A program made the translations under genes and the position numbers. The notes beneath the pieces were generated by a model. The model was not told the origin of the DNA. It saw only the letters and a list, made by a program, of their open reading frames with translations, and searched no databases. From Siphonodentalium dalli (lineage: Eukaryota; Mollusca; Scaphopoda; Gadilida; Siphonodentaliidae), in contig CP136061.1 of the NCBI GenBank assembly GCA_032622095.1, positions 2,914,001 through 2,978,000 of the forward strand: a DNA stretch of 64,000 nucleotides, read 5' to 3'. Numbering within the stretch: the stretch's first letter is position 1; each line of letters begins with the position of its first letter. This document shows, piece by piece, positions 1-12,495 of the stretch.

Positions 1-130
1 CACGCGTAAATAGTTTGGTTAATATCAGTGTGGTTGGTCGGTTTATAAATTTTTTATTTTATTTAAAACAAATAAAATGAACTTGGGTCGGGTTACGGGA
101 AACACGCATTCATTTTGTTTTGGCCTTATT
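1..130. repeat. Left arm of a large inverted repeat
   Basis: The first 130 bases reappear inverted in two pieces, at 5510-5607 and 7471-7520. Matching blocks include CACGCGTA-like ends, the GGTCGGTTTATA block, and the block around AAACACGCATTCATTTTG. The right arm is split by the tandem-repeat element at 5608-7470, while this arm is uninterrupted. I read it as the terminal inverted repeat of a 7.5 kb element whose outer left end lies at or beyond the window edge. A shorter direct copy of positions 94-175 lies at 8185-8262. The superfamily is unknown because the target duplication is out of view. Confidence 0.6.
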
Positions 131-149
131 ATTAAAGGTGGACTATATT

Positions 150-512
150 AAAGGATGACATCGTGTTTATTTGATTTGTACATCATATCTGAATAATTTA
201 AATTGGTGAATTAATGGGGGAATGGACTTTTTTGTGAGTGAGAAATTGATTTATCTAGCTGCTGTAGTTCTTGCTTTTTCCAGTCAAAATTTAGCTGTGG
301 GATAGCCCGGCCTGTCGTACAATTTCAACACAATTCAGTGTGGATTTATTAAAAAAAGTAAACACATAACCTTGGATTTTTCTTGCACTTTTGTGATCAA
401 CTAGTGTCAATCTAGCTGGGTAAACATCAATGGAATAGCCTGTAGGCTTAAATTCAGAGAATTCGGTCGAAACGTTAACACTATCGCTATGGAAAACCAT
501 TTAGTTCAGTGA
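150..512 (-). pseudogene. Decayed copy of the unrecognised terminal exon seen at 44.3-47.3 kb
   Basis: Read on the minus strand, this stretch aligns with the exon triplicated at 44320-47277. Both share the pattern SVxVSxxFxExKPxG, then DVYPARLT, VDH, RKI and GxVFTFxNKS. The 3' flank also matches, including ACAAATCAAATAAA and the CATCCTTTAATA block. A one-base insertion near the start and further changes after FFNKS break the frame here. It sits just inside the inverted-repeat arm at 1-130 with its C-terminal end facing that arm, which suggests it came from the C-terminus of a transposon protein rather than a host gene. The family is not recognised. Confidence 0.55.
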
Positions 513-796
513 TTCCTCTAAACTGAACACAACAAAATAACTGGTTCTCAGAATTAGATAACACATATGAGCGTTTGCATGAAACAGCGTCTGGTTGATA
601 CTTTCTGTTCTCTAGAGTGTTCTCCTCAAGGCTTGTGAGATGGAACAGGTAGAATTATATCTTTATACTTGTCACGCATATCCAGGACATATATAATGTA
701 CCTGAAATACATGTATGCCCAAATTTTGCACGTCCAAATTAATTATATAACAAATGTCCAAGTCCAAATTAACTCTTTATAACAAAATAATTAATT

Positions 797-917
797 GAAA
801 TTTTATTATTTATACTGGTTGTTGATCAATATCCATGGGAATTTATACATTTAGGCTTAGTGTATATAGATTCTCATGGATATTGATCAACAACTGGTAT
901 AATTATGAAATTTTATT
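797..917. repeat. Small hairpin (foldback) flanked by a direct repeat
   Basis: An imperfect 35-40 bp stem is formed by the GGTTGTTGATCAATATCCAT block near 817 and its inverse near 875-898, with a short loop. The hairpin is flanked by the direct repeat GAAATTTTATT, about 797-807 and 906-917. That resembles the footprint of a minimal inverted-repeat insertion with an 11 bp duplication, although AT-rich matches can occur by chance. Confidence 0.45.
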
Positions 918-2430
918 GTTTCAGTTTTTATCCACGACTTGTAGGGTTCAATTTGTAACAAGTATATAGGAACAACACTTATGTGGGGTTGAGAAATATT
1001 AATAGTTTAATACCCCATAATCTATTGGGACATCCTTGGCACAACAATAGTTGTCCCCAAAATATTCTCAGACATGCCCCTGCTGTCATGCTTACCTAAG
1101 AATATTCCTTTGCATATCATTTACATGTACATACCTGTATGTGGGATTATAACATGTCATTTTTTTAAATTAGATTTACCCCTTATAACATTTAAGTTAA
1201 CATATAAACTAGTTTTGCTCAAAGCCTGCAATACTCATGAATGGTATTAATTTTCCAGTCCTCGAAATTGGCCATGGAAATAAGCAATGCCGTGGGAAAT
1301 GCCATAGCCAAATTGTTAAAATATATGCCACAGCATTAAATTAGCTGGAACTTTTTCCTAATTTCAAGGGCTGATTTGAAGTGCGCTAATTTCAAACTGA
1401 CTGAATAATAGTACAATTTAAAGTCATTAGCTTCACTCCCGGTGGGTATATATTTCATGTCAGACAGAACTGTATCCGATATACCATAAGAAAGGTCATA
1501 AAAAACTAGAAATAAAACCCCAAGGTTGCATATTATTGATGCGGTATTCGCCCCGTATTAAATTGTTGAAAACTGCGGTCAGAGTAAGAAATCTTCTCAG
1601 ATACAACCACATTTTCGGCGCGAATCATCGCGTGGAGGTCATGGAATTATATTCGGAAGAAATCGGAACCGCCCGAAAAACGACGATCGGCTGGCACGCA
1701 CGGTTAAGAGAACAGCCAAAACAATAGCCGACATGTCGATAACCGAAAGTAGATTCAACAAAACACAAACTAGATAATGTGATTATGTCTTGATTTTTGC
1801 ATCGATATCTCATGTTTTCTAATTGAAATGTCGAGAATTAATTGGCAACTAACAAAGTGTACACACTGTGTATATGTTATATATGGATTGTTTGCAAATT
1901 TAGGCGTGAATGGGTATTCGTGCACAGCATGCAAAATACGATTGGCACACCTCCGAACCGATCAGCTGATCCAGGTCGTCATGCTTCGCATCGATTGAAA
2001 ATAAACAAATCGGGGAATTCCTGCCCTTCTTATCAAACGTCAACACATTTGGTCGAATTTAAGATTAAGTTATCTGCAATGGCATTATTGACTTATGTAA
2101 ATGGAAATTATTAGCAATATTTCAAACGCAGAGAGTGCATGAACCACCGATCGATCTATAAATTATAATAGCCCAATCGGGCTGAACTAGATCGATTGGT
2201 CTTCCTGGCATAGTGGTTGCTGCTGTAAGAGAGGGAACTCTAAATTTCTTAAATATTAAAATTTTGTTTGTTTTCAGATTTGTACAAGTTTATAATGAAT
2301 ATTACTAGTAAAAAAATATACCATTGTCTTTCATTAGTTTCAAAATAAATGAGAATTTTTTTTAATTGGTAGAAACAGCTGGTCGAAAGAACAATTTAGA
2401 GTACTCCCCTTATCCCAGATTCACTTTATA
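918..2430. other. No gene seen; one short dispersed motif
   Basis: Only short unsupported reading frames occur here. Around 2138-2200 the blocks ACCGATCGATCTATA and CGGGCTGAACTAGATCGATTGG resemble the motif repeated about every 300 bp at 37.0-37.95 kb, suggesting a small fragment of the same family. Confidence 0.4.
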
Positions 2431-4600
2431 GTAGCTAATTACACTTAAGCATAAATTATTTATGCTTAAGCATAATTAACTTACGATCAGCGTAATACAT
2501 TTGAATTACGCTTGAGTGTAATTGGGTTCATCAGCTATCTCACCTCTATGGGAGGAAGCCAAATTAACATTTAATAAATAATTGAGCTAAAGCCCCCCCC
2601 CCCCCCCCCCCAATCAAGGAATCTCTAATTACACTTAAGTGCAATAAGAATATTTCTTATCGCGCTTAAGTGCAATAAGAAGATTCCTTATTGCGCTTAG
2701 AGATTCCTTATTGCGCTTAAGTGCAATACGATATTCCTTTTTGTGCTTAAGTGCAATAAGATATTCCTTATTGTGCTAAGCGCAATTAGATATTTCCTTA
2801 TTGAACTTAATCGCAATTATATCTTCCCTTATTATATCGCTTAAGCTCAATTATATCGCTTAAGCTCTATTATTTATTAAATGTTAATTTGGCTCCCCAT
2901 ATACCTCATGTATATTGGTATAACCTGATGTAGGTTACTGGCATTAGTAATGCGGTTGCATCCATTTCAGCTTGAGGGGAGTTCAATGAGAGTGTATATG
3001 AATTACGTTTAAGCGTACTTCATTTACGCTTAAGCGCGGAACTCATTTACACTTAAGCATAATTAATATGAATAATGCTTAAGCAAATACCTAACTCCAA
3101 CTGATTTCCTCTGTCTGAATAATTGAGTCCATCTCATAGTATATGGGGGAGTCTAAACCGATGTTTGATTGATGTCTTATTGCCAGAGTAAATTTGAGTT
3201 TAGAGGAAATCGCATGGGAGACAGCCTTTTCAAATATATTATTTATTAGTGTAAATCAATTGCGCTCAAGCGCAAAAAATATGTGTCTAATAATATATTT
3301 GCGCTTTAGCATAAAATTGCCATAAATGTGATCTATTATATGGGAGGCCCTTTTCACATTTATTATTTATTTACGCTTAAGCGCAAATAACCTCTATCAT
3401 TTGCAATTAAGCAAATAGATCATATTTGCGCTTAAGCGCAAATAAAAATCAATATGCAATGATCCCCCCTGAATTAATTTTACATGGCACAGGCCTAAAC
3501 ACATCACTAAAGTTGATATAGCCCCACCATATGAGGGAAACAATCCCCCAGAAACCCCAAGATCTGTTTTATGACCATGGAAATGATATAGATCTGTGTA
3601 GGATATGTCTCTTTTATAAAATATACTATATCTCTGGGATGGCGACACAAATTCTTGGGGACAGGGATGCTGATATTATGAAAATAGGGGTTTTTCCCCA
3701 ACTTCAAGTCAATGAGTACACCATATGAGGGAAGCAAACCCCATTAACCCCTAATTCCCTATTTATGGCCATGGAAATGGTATATATCTGTGCAGGAGAT
3801 AATAAAATATACATGAGCTCTGGGAGTGAGGCACCAAATCTTGGGACACCAGGGACAGAGATGCTGATATGCATATGGAAATATGTTTTTTCTTCAATTT
3901 CGAGTCTGTATGGGGCTATTACTATGGGCCCATGCTAATATAATATGAGATGGACTCAATCATTCACATCAGAGGGATGTAATGGAGTGTTAGGTATTTG
4001 CGCTTAAGCGCAAATAAATTGATAGACACATATTTGTGCTTAAGCGCAAATGATTTACGCTTAAGCACAAATATTTGCGCTTAATGATTTATGCTTAAGC
4101 ACAAATATTTGCGCTTAAGCGCAAATAAATAATAAATGTGAAAAGGGCCTCCCATACTATTTCCGCTAAAGCGCATATGATTTGTATTTAAGTATAAATG
4201 ATTTGCTCTTAAGTGCAAATGATTTACACTTAAGCGTAAATGATTTGCGATTAAGCAGAATCAGAATAAATGTGAAAACGGCTTCTCGTATAATCGCTTA
4301 AGCATAATTCATTTATGATTAAGTGTAATTAATCTATCAATGAAAATAAATGACCAGTGAGCTTAAGCGTAAATCAAATACGCTTAAGCACACTTTAATC
4401 AATTACGCTTAAGCACACTGGTCATAATTCTATTACTCATAGGAGTAATGCTTTATCTACATCATACGGTTAAGCGTAAGTGAAGTACGCTTTATATGTG
4501 TGCATTACACCTGAGTGTAATACATTACGCTTAATTGTAATTCACTTACGCTAATGTGCAATTAGCTAATACATGTGAAAAAGGCTTTCCATTATAGTTA
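2430..4600. repeat. Cluster of nested foldback elements with GCGCTTAAGCGC arrays
   Basis: Dozens of copies and variants of the 12 bp palindrome GCGCTTAAGCGC, usually inside AATNNGCGCTTAAGCGCAAAT contexts, fill this region. Several inverted-repeat pairs bound sub-blocks: 2545-2586 with 2862-2903, 3213-3250 with 4264-4292, and 3338-3378 with 4118-4157. Another related end lies near 4572-4600. All arms share a GGGAGGNNCTTTTCACATTTATTATTTA-type consensus (or its AACATTTAATAAATAAT variant), so related elements seem to have inserted inside each other. A 19 bp C-run lies at 2593-2611. No protein is evident. Confidence 0.7.
3338..4157. mobile_element. Core palindromic element, copy A
   Basis: About 820 bp bounded by near-identical inverted arms containing GGGAGGCCCTTTTCACATTT. 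Inside are GCGCTTAAGCGC arrays at each end and a central pair of about 195 bp direct repeats starting near 3524 and 3719 with CACCATATGAGGGA. The element at 22043-23172 has the same arms, arrays and centre in the opposite orientation, so this is a family and not a chance palindrome. It appears non-autonomous. Confidence 0.65.
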
Positions 4601-5505
4601 TCATCCATCAGAATGAATAGTGCTTACTAAAGCTTGACAACAGAATTTGCCATTAAAAACATTTCATGGCCAATGAGCTAACAAATGTTCTGTACTGGCA
4701 TATTGAATACCAATTATTTGTACTATTGTACAGGTATAATGTAATTAAACAGTTTTGAGTTACAAAAGTAAGACAACTCTTTCTGCACGGTACTGTGCTT
4801 GCGGCCAGATTGATGTAAAAATTCGGTCAATGCGCTTACAATTTTCTATAAATAGTAACATTTTGGAATTATTACCTCTCGATCACTGTTCGATTATAAT
4901 CTTTGCCACTAACTCGGCCAATGTTCTTCCGTTTGTGATTTCACGCAACAATTCCCTTTCTATTCCTTCCCTGTCGAATTGACTACCGATTGCGATGTCA
5001 ATTTGTTTTTCGCTTTAATATGCTGATGTGCATGACGCTATTCCAGCGAACGGTCATCCTCCCTAGAAGCCATTTCTGAGAACGAAACCCGATTCAATCC
5101 CAATCGAGTCGGAAGTGCTCGGGCATTTCCGTGACTGCACAAGACAACGCATCGGTTTGTATTTTCGTGTTATTATGGTGAGATTAATCGGGACGATTGA
5201 TGAATATAAATAGTTAGCCGAATGGCCGTATAATGTGTACAAACTGACTTCAGGATGGGGGATTTCGTGTATCTGAGTTATTTTATTCACTCTTCCCACA
5301 GAATGACGCAGGGAACTCAATTGTGAGGTTCAATTTACGTTTCACATCACTTTAATGAATTAGGCACAAACTGGTGGGAATAAAGTGGTTTATCACATAA
5401 TTAACCCACACAACCAACTTCATTATTATTGGTGAAGACACACGTGTAATATTAACACGTGCGATGTATCATGACATCATGCCATTATTTAATGACTTGC
5501 GATCG
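4600..5505. other. No supported gene
   Basis: The stretch lies between the palindrome cluster and the right inverted-repeat arm. On the minus strand at about 4870-5000 there is a 42-codon open stretch with an acidic and basic helical look, ending in a stop. It has no recognisable family and may be a coding relic of the enclosing element. Confidence 0.3.
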
Positions 5506-5509
5506 CTGA

Positions 5510-5607
5510 AGTTTATGAGGCCAAAACAAAATGAATGCGTGTTTCCCTTAACCCGACCGACAGTCTTCAAACCCCGACCCAAGTTCATTTTATTGGTTTT
5601 AAATAAA
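5510..5607. repeat. Right inverted-repeat arm, inner piece
   Basis: Inverse of about 60-130 of the window: GGCCAAAACAAAATGAATGC, then GACCCAAGTTCATTTTAT and AAATAAAATG. The remaining outer piece of the arm is at 7471-7520, after the 1.86 kb insertion. Confidence 0.6.
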
Positions 5608-7470
5608 ATGAAAGTGTCAATGACACTGTAGCTCAACTTAGGTAGGGGAATAATTTAATGGTTGACAGTAAATGGAGGAATAGGAAAGGTGCTACTTGAA
5701 ATGTCTAACCTGCATCAAAGGATTTAGTGATGCAAAGAGTAAAATATGAAAGTGTCAATGACACTGTAGCTCAACTTGGAAAGGGAATAATTTAATGTAT
5801 TACAGTCAATGGAGCGATTAGGAATGTGGAAAGTTGATGTCTAATACTAGTTTATAGACATGAAGAGAAAAGTAAAATCCAAGATGGCTGCTGGCGGCCA
5901 TATTTTCCGCCGAATGACCCCAAAATGAGTCGTTCCCATCTACATGTCATCGTTAACATCCATGACAAATTTTATGACGATCAGACTAAAGGTACGCCCT
6001 GTAGCCCATGCTAAAGAATTTAGTCATACAAAGAGTGAAATCCAAAATGGCTGCTGGCGGCCATGTTTTTTAGCCGAATGACCCAAAAAATGACTCGTTC
6101 CCATCTACATGTCATTATTAACATTCATGACAAATTTTATGATGATCAGACTAAAGGTAAGACATGTAGCCCATGCTAAAGAATTTAGTCATACAAAGAG
6201 TAAAATCAAAGATGGCTGCTGGCGACCATGTTTTTTGGCCAAATGACCCCAAAATTAGGTGTTCCCATCTACATGTCAATATTAACATCCATGACAAATT
6301 TCATGATGATCAGACGAACAGTACGACCTGTGGCCCATGCTAATGGATTAAATTTTGAAATCCAAAATGGCTGCTGGCGGCCATGTTTTTTGTCCGAATG
6401 ACCCCAAAATGACTCATTCCCATTTACATTCCAATTTCAACAGCCATGACAAATTTTATGATAATCAGACTAAAGGTACGACCTGTAGCCCGTGCTAAAG
6501 GATTTTGTGATACAAAGAGTAAAATCCAAGATGGCTGCTGGCGGCCATGTTTTTTGGCCGAATGACCCCAAAATGACTCGTTCCCATCTACATGTCATTA
6601 TTAACACTCATGACAAATTTTATGATGATCAGACTAAAGGTACGACCTGTAGCCCGTGCTAAAGGATTTAGTCATACAAAGAGTAAAATCCAACATGGCT
6701 GCTGGCGGCCATGTTTTTTGGCCAAATGACCCCAAAATGACTCGTTCCCATCTACATGTCATTATTAACACTCATGACAAATTTTATGATGATCAGACTA
6801 AAGGTACGACCTGTAGCCCGTGCTAAAGAATTTAGTCATACAAAGAGTAAAATCCAAGATGGCTGCTGGCAGCCATGTTTTATGGCCGAACGACCCCAAA
6901 ATCACTCGTTCCCATCTACATGTCATTATTAACATCCATGACAAATTTCATGATGATCAGACGAACAGTACGACCTGTAGCCAACGCCAATGGATTGAAA
7001 CTTGAAATCCAAGATGGCTGCCGATCAAAGATACGAGCTGTAGCCCGCGCCAAAGGATTTAGTCATGCAAAGAGTAAAATCCAAGATGGCTGCTGGTGGC
7101 CATGTTTTTTGGCCGAACGACGCCAAAATGACTCGTTCCCATCTACATGTCAATATTAACATCCATGACAAATTTCATGATGATCAGACGAACGGTACTA
7201 CCTGTGGACCGCGCCAATGGATTTAATTTTGAAATCTAAGATGGCCACCAGCGGCCATGTTTTTTGGCCGAATGACTCCACAATGATTCGTTCCCATCTA
7301 CATGTCAATGTCAACATTCATGACAAATTTCATAAAGATTAGACCAAAGGTACAACCTGTAGTCTGCGCCAAAGAAAATTGTTGACGGACAGACGCACAC
7401 ACGGACGACGGATGCCAAACCATGGCAATACCCGGTTGCTCAAACTTACAAAAGTAAGTTGAGCTGAAAA
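5608..7470. mobile_element. Tandem-repeat element with AGCTCAACTT ends, copy 1
   Basis: The element opens with GTGTCAATGACACTGTAGCTCAACTT-type sequence (also repeated near 5750) and closes with AAGTAAGTTGAGCT, so the ends are inverted around AGCTCAACTTA. Between them are roughly nine units of about 163 bp built on AAGATGGCTGCTGGCGGCC, CCGAATGACCCCAAAATGAC, TCCCATCTACATGTCATT and ACGACCTGTAGCC. It interrupts the right arm of the inverted repeat, and the intact left arm at 1-130 shows the approximate empty site. A second copy lies at 19732-22000. No coding capacity; the several short frames through the units are repeat translations. Confidence 0.65.
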
Positions 7471-7520
7471 TCAATCTATAAACCGACCGACCACACTGAT
7501 AACCAAACTATCTACGCGTG
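7471..7520. repeat. Right inverted-repeat arm, outer piece
   Basis: AATCTATAAACCGACCGACC and CTGATAACCAAACTATCTAC, followed by GCGTGG, are the inverse of the first 50 bases of the window. This gives the outer right boundary of the large element. Confidence 0.6.
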
Positions 7521-8699
7521 GTTCCATTTTATCTGATTCACCTCGCGAGATAAATGATATCTTTGATATATTTATATATTTTTCGCAAAGCCACATCGTC
7601 ACTCTTCAAACAGAAAGTCAAATTACGACCAGACGCAATACAGGAAGATTACAGGTTATTGTTCCCCTTCGCTGACAGGAAGCACGTGTTGATATGGACT
7701 ATTGTTGAGTGTACATGTATTTGGGCATAAAAAGCTGTGACTTATAAGACATGAGCAGTAGGAAGCTACAGCAGCCAGGGAAATGAATGGCTGCTATCAC
7801 TAAAGTAAACATTGTACCCCGACTCTGATAGGAGAATTTCTTATTGTGGAGATATTTGTTTTAAAACTGCTCCCTGGGGACACATACATGTACATTGTAA
7901 TTGTCTTTCCCATTTTGTTGGCATCAAACCAGCTGATTAAACTAGATATTTTATATCTACGATATATTTACTGTTTGGTAAATAATTAAACTTATTTCGT
8001 AAAAATATATATAATTATATCTTGTTTCCATATATCAGTTTTATCACCAATTTGTTGGTTGCTCGGGTCATTGTATTGTGTTTGATGGTCATTAGGCATG
8101 GCCCACACGAGACTATACAAAAAAATGGAAAAATTAAATAAAATGAAAAGCCTACCACCCGCCACTATTTTTTATGTTTGATACGGGAAACATGCATTCA
8201 TTTTGTTTTGGCCTGATTGCTGTAAAATTGTATTCGATGAATACTTCGCGTTTATTTGATCATATGATAAAAGATTTCTCAAACTCGTTCTATTTTATAC
8301 GTAATTTATCAACCTCGTCCATTGAATTCTATTTGAGCCTCAGTAAACCTCGGCTCAAATCTAATTTAGTGAACTTGGTTCATAAATTTTGTATAAAATA
8401 GAAACTCATGTGATATCATCTACTTGTATACTAATCATATGTAACATACTCTCAGGTGCCAATAATCATGATTGCCTGATAATCGTGATTGCAGGGATTT
8501 AGGCTGAATTTGATAATAGTGATGGCAATTTTCAATTTTTGCTCTACCGGTATGTCTCAAAGCCAAATACTAGTAATAGCTATTGTTGGAAATTCTCTCC
8601 AAAATTAAGAGTACGAGGTAACTCCAACTTTTTAAAGTCAGCAGCCTATCGATGGTCATTGATGTCATTTCAGATTTACTTATATATGGCCGTGGATAA
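7521..8699. other. No gene; partial copy of the left-arm sequence
   Basis: No supported gene. Positions 8185-8262 carry the block ACGGGAAACATGCATTCATT and the following TTGTTTTGGCCT, a direct partial copy of 94-175. The rest is AT-rich and unassigned. Confidence 0.4.
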
Positions 8700-9445
8700 A
8701 GAACGGTATACATGTACATCTCTTTAGTACCAAATGCTAATGAGTGGTATACCACGCTTTAGCTATGTGGTCCTGATACGCTATTAAATTAACAGTATAC
8801 CGCTCTTTTAGCGTTTGGTGCTAAAAGAACAGTATACCGGTACTGCTCTTTAGTGGCAAATGCTAAAAGGCAGTATACCATGCCTTAGCTACATGTATAT
8901 GGGCCTGATACGCTAATGAACGGCATACTGCTCTTTAGCGTTTGGTGCTAAAGAACGGTATACTGCTCTTTAGCAGTAGGTGTTAAAGAGCGGTCATGTT
9001 GGATGAGCAGCACGTGCGTTGCCAAAATATTTTGCGCATTGCGCCAACACACAACGTTATAATCCATACCGCTCTTTAGTCCTTATCGCTAAAGAGCGGT
9101 GTGCCGTTCTTTAGCGCTCAGTGCTAAAGAGCGGTACATGTTGGATGAGCGGCATGTGTGTTGCCAAGATATTTTGCTTATTGCGCCAAACGTATAATGT
9201 TATAATTCATAACGCTTTTTAGCCCTCATAGCTAATGAGCAGTGTGCCATTCTTTAGCCCTCAGCGCTAAAGAGCGGTCCATGTTGGACGAGCATCACGT
9301 GTGTTGCCAAGATATTCTGCGCATTGCGCCAATGTATAACGTTATAATCAGTATTGCTCTTTACTAGTTTTTAGCCCTCATCGCTAAAGAGAGGTATAAC
9401 GTTCTTTAGCCCTCAGTGCTAAAGAGCAGTACCTGTATACCGTTT
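8700..9445. repeat. Palindromic array, GCTAAAGAGCGG / CCGCTCTTTAGC
   Basis: At least a dozen half-sites CGCTCTTTAGC or GCTAAAGAGCGG face each other across TATAC, forming imperfect palindromes. From about 8999 the array is organised as roughly 142 bp tandem units, each opening with GTTGGATGAGC and containing GTTGCCAAGATATT, TTGCGCCAA and ACGTTATAAT, with starts near 8999, 9140 and 9282. No reading frame is conserved. Confidence 0.7.
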
Positions 9446-10208
9446 TTTAGTCACCCCGTTTACTTAATTTGAATGCATGTAAATGCCACCGAGAAAAATG
9501 CCATGTATTATACCGGGTAGTATAGGCCAGTTTATACCGGTATTTGTGCATGGAGAACAAATCTATCTTCAGCATCGATAAAGAACTGCACATGCACCAG
9601 CCTTGACCAAATTCACAAATTCAAATTGCGCAAAATTGCCAAATTTAAAACTAAGCAAAATATAATTATGCGCGGATTTAAATTTGAACAACGAATTCAC
9701 CCGATCGCAATGTTGTCGCAGATGAGTGTAGCGTGGGTTGTTCTTAAGCCATGGTTAACCTCCTGATCGCTACCGTACGATCTTTCTTCTGACTGCAATT
9801 CCGTCGAAAGTGGAGGTAACAAAGGATACGATACGATTTTGCATCTAAAATCAAACAGCACTTGATATTATTTTACGGAAATCGTTCCAATTACGATTGC
9901 ATCATGGACGTACCCTAAGTTTTATGCCATAGCATTGAATTTTCTAGACTATTGGACATTTTCCTAATTTCGCGTGCTGAAAATTTTGCACATGTTTGAC
10001 ACCCATCATTTTAATTTTTACCAAAAATGTTTACTTAAGTCTCAACTTTTAATAAACTGTACTGAAGACAATTGTATTATTCCATACTTTCACAACCCGC
10101 TTATCACCATGAAATCCATGTTATCATCTTCGCCGGTGTGTTTTCTAGCACTGAAATTCTGAATATCATTAGAAAAGTTAACTTTTTCGACAATGAGTTT
10201 CCGGTTTG
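9446..10208. other. No gene seen
   Basis: Unassigned AT-rich sequence. A short frame near 9974-10162 lacks any recognisable domain. Confidence 0.35.
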
Positions 10209-10209
10209 T

Positions 10210-10770
10210 CGATAAAACTTTCGGTCGTTGTTACAAACACCGACACAAAGCTGTGTTTATAAATTAATCAAGGGTGTACACCAAAGTTGGAATCACTGAC
10301 TTTTGACCGCAGGCCAGGTACACGCAGGAGTCATTATCAACTCCCAGCCTCACTCAGACTTAGAATTATCGAAATAATTTGACCGATTAGGGTGCATTTT
10401 AAGAGTGACTTTTTCATAAAACAGCGAATTCTGACATGAGTCTAATTGCAGATAAGCGCTGACATGACAAGAATTTCAGGTGTCAAACTCCCCTTTTTTG
10501 GGAGGTTAATCCGACTTCTCCAGATATCCCAAAATGTCGATTATGCTGAAAAGTGGAAGTGAAGTGGAGAAAACAAAATCAAGCGAGTAATTAATCTACT
10601 CGCGAGCTGTCATTGAGCTGGATTCTGCGCAGTAACCTCCCGGAAGTCACGTGTGAAATTTACAAAAAAGCATACACGCTATTTTCGCTCTTGGTATAGA
10701 AATATAGAAAAAATATATGACGTCATAATTCACACGCATTTAGGTAAAAAGCACCCTTGGTGGTTGCTAT
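10210..10770 (+). repeat. Dispersed repeat R1, full copy
   Basis: About 560 bp, almost identical over its length to the inverse of 61685-62266. The block from TCTGCGCAGTAACCTCCCGG to GGTGGTTGCTAT also recurs at 26078-26235 and, more diverged, at 42481-42625. All copies keep the TGACGTCA palindrome. I see no convincing inverted termini, so whether it is a MITE, a solo LTR or another type is open. Confidence 0.65.
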
Positions 10771-10772
10771 AA

Positions 10773-11973
10773 TTGTTCACATGATAAAGGTACGAAATAG
10801 GTGGATGAATATCGTGATGGAAGAGAAAGGTAGCTGTAAATCATATTAAAGAGAATGATGTGTTCTAATGTTCTGGTGCCTAATTTGTACAGCTGATTTC
10901 CTAGTTTATCATGATCAGTTTTGTGAGGCATGATCCAGGAGCGGTTTATAGAATTTGGAAAAGAGATTGTGAACTTGCATATCAAATTAAAATTTAATAG
11001 CCCAAATTTTAATTTTAAATAGTTAAGAAAAAGGATCCCATATTTCTAAAGGTCGAAATGACATCGGAGAGCGGAAAGCAACTTATAACTTCGAGTTAGC
11101 ACCCTACTAGTAAACATTCCGCCCTTCCAGACAAACCTGTGTCATACAAGGCGGCGTCCGTGAATTTTCAAATTGAACTATTATATATGGTGAGGCTAAT
11201 TATGTACGACTTTATGTAGTCATAAAAATCTACCTGATTTCCGCCGTCCACTCTGTTTAATTAAAAACTATATTAATTTGGGCCATCACGACCTGACAAT
11301 ATTATTCCGATTTAGTTTTTCTAACTTGTCCATCGAACCAAAAAGTACATAAGATACCCACAGTTACTCTTAAGTTCACAATTTATGCCATTTTCAATTA
11401 AAATATCAATAAAGTATATTTAACATTAACACCAACCAGGACACCTGAAACTACATACGCCATCATATTTCCTCATTGTATTCTTTATTCAGGGGCAGCA
11501 GGAAGACGGCCATTATGTCATACTATTAATTCATATATCAATGTTGCTTTTTGTACAAATAAACATCTACATTGTGTGCGGTTTGTGCTCGTAGTGGAAC
11601 ACTAGATACACGTGTAGACTAATAACATGGAAGACAGAAACACATTCACGAATAAACGCTAGCAACTGATGACGCTCTCCGTTGTCATTTCGGAAATATG
11701 GGAACCCTTTGTTTATATATTCACAATTATCAATTTGGGCTATTTAACTTTACTTTAGTATGCACGTTCAAAATCTCTTTCCAAATTTCTATAAACACCT
11801 TCTGGATCATGCCTTACAATATTTACCATCATGGACGAGGAAACCAGTAACTATACAAATTTGGCACCGGAATCTTAAACGCCCCATTCTCTTTAAAATG
11901 CCTTACAGCTACCGTTCTCTTCCATCGCGATATGCATTCACCTATACCGTACTTGTATCATGTGACAACTTAT
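10773..11973. repeat. 1.2 kb foldback with ~290 bp arms
   Basis: Arms at about 10773-11068 and 11672-11973 are imperfect inverses: both translate to related peptides containing YSYxSLPSRY, and the outer ends share GTTNACATGATA. The central 600 bp holds no gene. The arm peptides may be a relic of the parental transposon or coincidental. The left end abuts repeat R1 directly. Confidence 0.55.
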
Positions 11974-12079
11974 ATGTATGACGACAGAACATTCAGCCGT
12001 TTTACTTTTCTGTATTCATTTGTTGTCTTGTAGATAGTGGTGGGTTCACACCTCCGGTGGTCAGTTGATTTATCATACT

Positions 12080-12495
12080 GTTTTTATCTGCCAGTCCGGT
12101 GAGCCAGTGTGGCGTTGTTTTTTTCTGCCGAGCCAGTGTTTTTATTTGCCAGTCCGGTGAGCCAGTGAGACGTCGTTTTTATATGCCTGACCGGTGAGCC
12201 AGTGTGGCGTCGTTTTTATCTGCCAGTCCGGCGAGCAAGTGTTTTAATATGCCAGACCGGTGAGCCAGTGTGACGTCGTATTTATCTTCCAGTCCGGTGA
12301 GCCAGTGTTTTTATCTGCCATTCCGGTGAGCCAGTGTGGCGTTGTTTTAATCAGACAGTCCTGTGAGCCAGTGTGGCGTTGTTTTAATCTGCCAGTCCGG
12401 TGAGCCATTGTGGCGTTGTTTTTGACCTGCCAGTCCGGTGAACCAGTGTGGCGTTGTTTTGACCTACCAGTCCGATGAGCCAGTGTGGCGTTTGC
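12080..12495. repeat. Minisatellite, ~37 bp unit
   Basis: About 11-12 units of roughly 37 bp (some shortened) with consensus blocks TCTGCCAGTCCGGTGAGCC and AGTGTGGCGTTGTTTT. Divergence between units is moderate. Confidence 0.8.
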
